Of a stretch of DNA of 64,000 nucleotides, positions 58,901 to 64,000 are shown piece after piece; within the stretch, counting starts at the first letter, position 1; every line of letters starts with the position of its first letter. The translations under genes were made by a program, and so were the position numbers. Under the pieces are notes generated by a model, which made no database searches, was not told the origin of the DNA, and saw only the letters and a list, made by a program, of their open reading frames with translations. Origin of the DNA: Dactylellina haptotyla (lineage: Eukaryota; Ascomycota; Orbiliomycetes; Orbiliales; Orbiliaceae); NCBI GenBank assembly GCA_031310005.1, contig CM062387.1, positions 2,108,001 through 2,172,000 of the forward strand, read 5' to 3'.

Positions 58901-61900
58901 TAAAGCAACGAAAATCACGCGCCACTTTTAATATATCTATTTTCGAACGATTTGCGCAACGGACTATCTACAGAGGCCGAAGAGGCGAAATCTGCCATAT
59001 CATCCATCAAAACTTTCCGCGGAATGTTCCGCTCTCACGCCTACGGAAAAATCACAAAGTCCGAAGCGAATTGCAAATCAGTCAGGAGTTTGTCAGCGAA
59101 ATCTCGCCCAAGAAATTTATAATCGGCTCTTCATATAGGTTTGAGCAACAACCCCCTCAGGATGAATTGAATAGCGCAAACCAATATGAAAAGAAAAAAA
59201 AAATAATTAATTAATAAGAGCACGTCTTGAGGTGTGGGAGTGAGGTGTGTAGGGTGTGCAAGCGTCAACACATTGAGGCTAGTCGAAACGGCTCGCGCTC
59301 AACCAACCGTGTAGATTCGCGGACCGTTTAAAACCAAGGAGGCGTGATTTATTCCAATCATGAGGGTGTGGGTTTTAGTTAAAAGTGGGTAACTTAACTA
59401 AACGGCCCTATCGCATTCAGCCGGATGTCGTCTGATACGATGGAAATTCCGCTGTTTTGTTCTTCGCACATAGTCACACCTTTTTCGTGTGTGCGAACAT
59501 TCTAGGCATCCATATTTCCCACAACTCAAACCGGCCTGGCAGGGAACAGGCGACTGGGGTGAAAGGAGCTTTTGGGATTTTCGTGCACGAGCCTTATGGG
59601 AAAGGGAACATCACGGAAAACACAAGAAACCATTGCAGGTAAAACGTGGTTATTTCGTATTGATTGTTAATTTGACGCTTAAATTGGGGCGGTTTGTTGC
59701 AACCGAAGTATAACTCCTCGACAACGTTTGCGAATACTTGTGCCCAATTTCTCTTGCCAAAACGGCTTTTTCTTTCTCCACGTTTCTGATATTCCCGGAC
59801 GGCCGAAACAATCCGGCCTGGCCATGTGCAAAACACTATCCTGACGAGGAAAACCAGGTTCCATATCCCGCGTGCCTGGGAACGAGCCAAAATGGGACTC
59901 GTGGTTATTCCGTTCAGGAACCGGTGATTTGTCTTGCGGTATTCTTCCAAGATTAAAAGCGTTGAAGAAAAAAATATATTGAACGAAGATGGTAAAACAA
60001 AATTTGTGACATGGTACCCAGGTAGGATGAAGATTCTCCACTTTCCGCGCGCAAAGTGTAAAGGTCTTAATTTGCGAGTCAGTGTTCTTCTATTAGTGTG
60101 CGTTGGTATCTCAAATTCTGATAGTACATTGGCGATGTTGTCGAAAATAACCATCTTGGATGGAGCAGCAAAAAAATAAAATACGAAATACTTTATTTAT
60201 GTGCCCAATATATTCCTTTGAGTATACCTGTACCTAGCTGCGTCTATCAAGCGTATTATTATTGGAATGTGGTCCCGTTTGTTGCGGCTTAGACTCGCAA
60301 AAAGCCGTCGTCGGCACTCTTGGTGGGGGAAAGGAAGGGACGGTTTCTATTTTTACGACTTTGGGCGGTGGTGAACCCCGGGTAGACAACAAATACTTGA
60401 GACTTCTTACAAATTTTGGTAACCAGGATGGTATTGGTTCGGGGAACAGATCGACTGGCAAACCGTTCCCGGGGGCACGGGGAGGGGAACAACACTTCCG
60501 GGGAAATCGCCCATCTTCCTTCCTAAAACCCCATGGACTGGGAGCGAAAACCCCAATTCTTGGTATCCTGTTTGTAATAAAGGAATGAAGAATTGCATGA
60601 CGACTTGAGCCTCCCCTCTTTCTTCAAAGGAAAGTGGACCGGGGATCGTCACCAAAAATCCGGAAATACTCTACCAAAGAGGTTATAGGCCCGCGAACGC
60701 GGAACACTTTAATATGAAGCGACTGCCAGGACAAAGCAGTCCCCAACACCCACCCAATCGCAAAGGTCACGAACAAGAAAAAACCCCTCCCAAGCGGGAC
60801 AGAGCTAGTGACTAAACCTTGTTTAACTTGGATAGGACAAGCATTTGTCAACTTGCAAGATATCGTGCGCTGTCACTTTTGGGAAACGAAATCTTCAAAC
60901 TGGAATGATACGATATTCTGAAAACATGGTGTCAATCTGCGCCGGCTGTTGGAGGTTAGCATTTTTCGCTTGTTTTCTTAACGGCAAAGAACAGCCGAGT
61001 GCTACTGCCGGAGTGTGTGACGATTGCTTTGTTGTTGTTGTTGATAGGCAGGGTACTTTTACAAGGAACCGTGCATAGTTGACGGCCCTTTAATGTGCTA
61101 TTATACATGTACTCGTTGGGCTATGAAAAAACGAGGATACGATGGGTAAATTGCGGAGTTTTCCGTTCCACTCAGTGTCTCTCTTGATTATTTGGATATA
61201 AATTTCTAGAAGGTGATTATAACAAGAAATATTGAAACTGTTAGAGGCGGGAACCAGGATAAACCATCATAGGCTCGTTTCTGCATGAGTTCTAGTTAAT
61301 CCGTCCAACGTCATCACAAGGTGGAGCTTGAGAATGCAAATCCTCTTTCGGTGTCTTTTCGGATATTTTCATGCCTCTTCGTTGATTTCTCCTTCGGAAA
61401 TCGAGACCAATGCGGAAAGAAGAACTTGGAATTCTGCATTGAATTTTGATAGGCGATTAGTTATCGCTTATCGAATCGAACTTCAAGCCTCCTAACGCAG
61501 AAGCGCGCAGGAAACATTTTGCCTAACAAAATCTCTGAACTCAATGCCATTGATATTACTGCTTCTCGACGATGCTGCAGAATATTTTTTTGAAGATATC
61601 AAGACAGAATCCACTCTCGGAGCTGTCATATACCATAAACACATAGCCGGTTCCGTTTTGAACTCCACCCAACTCCACCCACAAACTCCGCCCGGCTCGC
61701 TTGGATCCATTATTTCGAATATTCCAACCTCAACAGTTTCGAAACCGAGGAGATAAGGGAACCCAGTATTCGGATATGACCGGTTAAAATTTCCTATACA
61801 TTTTTGCGCTCCTTTCACTAAAAAAAATACTAAAAAATTGCATATCCTGTGCATCGGCACCGCTGTACAACTGGCAGGGCAAGGATATCAATGTGCGTCG

Positions 61901-64000
61901 CGAAAATGTGAGTTGAGAGGGTTGAGACGAATAATGAGTGATTACCAATCTCCACTTCTGCCGTGTGTGAGTGATTACGGAATGACCTCCGAAGTACGGG
62001 ACTAAGCAACGAACCAATCTGCACGGCTTTTGGGTGTGGTATTCCCACCACCAGATGCAAGCCTCAAACTCCACTTCGATCCAAGGCAGCAAGATCAATT
62101 AAGCACCGACAACCAATCCACTGGCGCGCTACGCACAGATGTTCTTTTCATGATTTTCTCTCCCTATGTTTTTTGGCACCAATCCTGTTTCTGAGTCCTT
62201 TGATAAAAGACGCATCTGGGAAAGATAGACAAAGAGTATTTGCCCTACCAAAACCTCCGAATGCTGCGAAACAGTGGAAAAGCTTGGCCGCTTGGCACTG
62301 ACACTGCGGCGGTGCTGGGAGGGGGTAGGAAGATCGAAATCCTCGACGCGGAGTGTATATTGACCGCCGCCGCCCGTTGCGGAATACAATACCGGACATT
62401 ATTATTGCTAGGAGTTTGCCGTTTGTTCTCCCGCTCTCTTCGCCATCGTGAAACGTATTGCGCGGAGGCGGTTCATCCGATAACTGCCGGCACATCACAA
62501 GCGAATTCTGTGACACCCTTTTCAAGCATCTTTAACAATTTCGCTCCCATCCCCCCCGTGATAAACCCCTGTACAACTCTGCCCTATACCACGAGATCTC
62601 CTGGAAGATGCTCTAGGCAGAACTAACTACCATTCTATCCAATGATAGAGCGACTAGAACTAGCGGCGATAGTGAGGGCAACGTCATCTACGATCCTCCA
62701 CCCCTTTCAATGAAGAGATAGTGGGATGTAACGGTGATGTCGTACAGGGCTGAGGACCAGAAGGAAAGCCAAGTTTAGAAGTTCCATTCATTTTCGGCTT
62801 CGATAAAATCTGTCGGTAGTTGAGATAGCCCTACCAGAGCCTGCCTATGTTGATCACACAATCAACTAAAATCTGGAATCCGATACGAGAGGCTTAAAAG
62901 AAGGAAAGCCAAGTAGGCCTGGCTTCAACGTCATGCCTCGCAAAATAGACCAATAAGGGGCAAGAACAAGACGGAGACAGATTCTCGGCAAAAAAGCCTC
63001 AAAGAGGAAAGCGAGGTAAAGGAGGCTCTTTCACGGGAAGCCACAGATCCTTGCTAGCCTCCCAGAGCCTCATAAAAAGTGTTCGGTTGGTGCTGCCGGG
63101 CCCAAAGGGGATGGGTGCTTCAAATCACGTGTGGAATCACAAATCACGACTCTGGTCTGCGTAATTTCGCTAGCGAATTTTCTTCAAGAGCCCAGCAATG
63201 CTTGGGTCCTCTGAGGAACCACTCAAACCCCGGTCTTTTCCCTACCAAAGTGGGTCACTTGAAACATGAAGAGGTCCCAGCGTCTGCAGGAAACCTAGTT
63301 TGTCTATTCCATTTTAGGCAAGCACCCTTAAAAACCACGCAGAAGGGGAAGATTTTTGGTGTGGTGGAAATTTGACAGGGGATTCAGGCAGCAAAAAGAG
63401 CTTCGTCGACACGTTTTGGAGCTATTGCAATTCGGAACAGAAAACAAATCGTCCAGATATTCTCTACGCACAGCTCACAAACTGCATATAGACCCTGTCC
63501 GTTGGGCTTCATTATTCAGAATATCTTACTTCTTACTAAGACCGTGCCAGTGCCAATGTTCTAAATATGTATGCCCTGCCCAATTCCATGACAGACAACT
63601 AACACTGCGAAATCGAAACATAAGCACCCTACATAGATACAAGCCAGCGGTATGCCTTTCACAGCCCGCTTCCCCAGCTTACTGGTCCACGGACATCTCC
63701 TTCGCAATTTGGGAGGAGCTACGGCATGGTCATGACTGATGCTCAGGCCGGTATCATGACCGAGCGAAATGTTTCAACGGGACGTGAGTCGTGAGTCGTG
63801 AGTTGTGATAGCTCTATCTATCTCTGGGGGTCAGAATGAAAACCTCAAAGCTCGGACGGACTATGCAGGGCCGCCATGTGTTGGTGATTGCAAATGCGCA
63901 GCTGTCCGAAGACCCGCATTCCTGCCAGATTACCGGGCTTTGCGCATTTGGAATCAGGAGTCCTTCATAGAAAATTATATGTTTTTTTGGGGTATTGAGC
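55982..64000. other. At least 8 kb upstream of the bZIP gene, no gene recognised
   Basis: The part nearest the gene (55982-56540) has a TA-rich tract (56122-56145), C/T-rich repeats (CTCCTGCTACTCCT, 56500-56535) and, further on, CCCCGG-type runs (57230-57340), as in a complex promoter or a long leader. Beyond 57.5 kb only short overlapping open frames are seen, such as a 561-base minus-strand frame at 59594-60154, without domain or splice support. A GGAAAGCCAAGT direct repeat occurs near 62761 and 62903, and a GTGAGTC tandem near 63783-63806. The right edge cuts the region, so its full length is unknown. Confidence 0.5.

Noticed and set aside
59594-60154. 186-codon minus-strand open frame
   Set aside because: No family features; ends abruptly and lacks a plausible partner exon. 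Kept as unexplained but not called.

Overview
The window looks like nuclear DNA of a filamentous ascomycete (Pezizomycotina, perhaps Leotiomycetes; the class is inference). Genes on both strands are split by short introns (about 45-180 bases) with GTANGT-type donors and CTAAC-like branch sites. The gene kinds fit: fungal-rhodopsin/PTH11-type membrane protein, several F-box proteins, a CBM1-tagged pectate lyase, SSU1-type sulfite pump, and an intron-bearing tRNA-Ser. No bacterial-style operons, CRISPR arrays or rRNA genes are visible. Exon joins were worked out by hand from splice sites, reading frame and family conservation.

Layout. 0.7-5.6 kb: a 64-residue membrane protein, a large GLE1-like protein, and convergent to it a secreted acetoacetate-decarboxylase-like protein. 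6.7-17.3 kb: F-box-like protein, rhodopsin-domain membrane protein, two more F-box proteins on the minus strand with a tRNA-Ser(AGA) between them, and a small Mutator-type foldback element at about 9.9 kb. 19.0-24.8 kb: a ten-exon short-chain dehydrogenase (AYR1-like) and a 12-exon secreted pectate lyase with a C-terminal cellulose-binding module. 24.8-27.2 kb: an old local duplication ending in a decayed retropepsin-like gene, with a 71-base foldback insertion in one copy. 27.6-30.1 kb: two head-to-head paralogous secreted proteins of 265 and 264 residues. 30.3-37.0 kb: ribosomal protein uL1, a PPxY-bearing cytosolic protein, a secreted cysteine-containing protein and a small hypothetical gene. 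38.3-45.1 kb: aldo/keto reductase of AKR7 type, casein kinase II regulatory subunit, and sulfite efflux pump SSU1. 45.1-64.0 kb: one gene only, a bZIP transcription factor, with almost 10 kb of apparently non-coding DNA downstream and at least 8 kb upstream.

The genes do not form an obvious pathway cluster. Housekeeping genes (uL1, CK2 beta, GLE1-like) are mixed with secreted or environment-facing genes (pectate lyase, secreted paralogue pair, secreted cysteine protein, SSU1, rhodopsin-domain protein), as in a plant-associated or litter fungus. I saw no convincing new defence or biosynthetic system. The most noteworthy points are the head-to-head secreted paralogues, the two small foldback insertions with clean target-site duplications, and the isolated bZIP gene.
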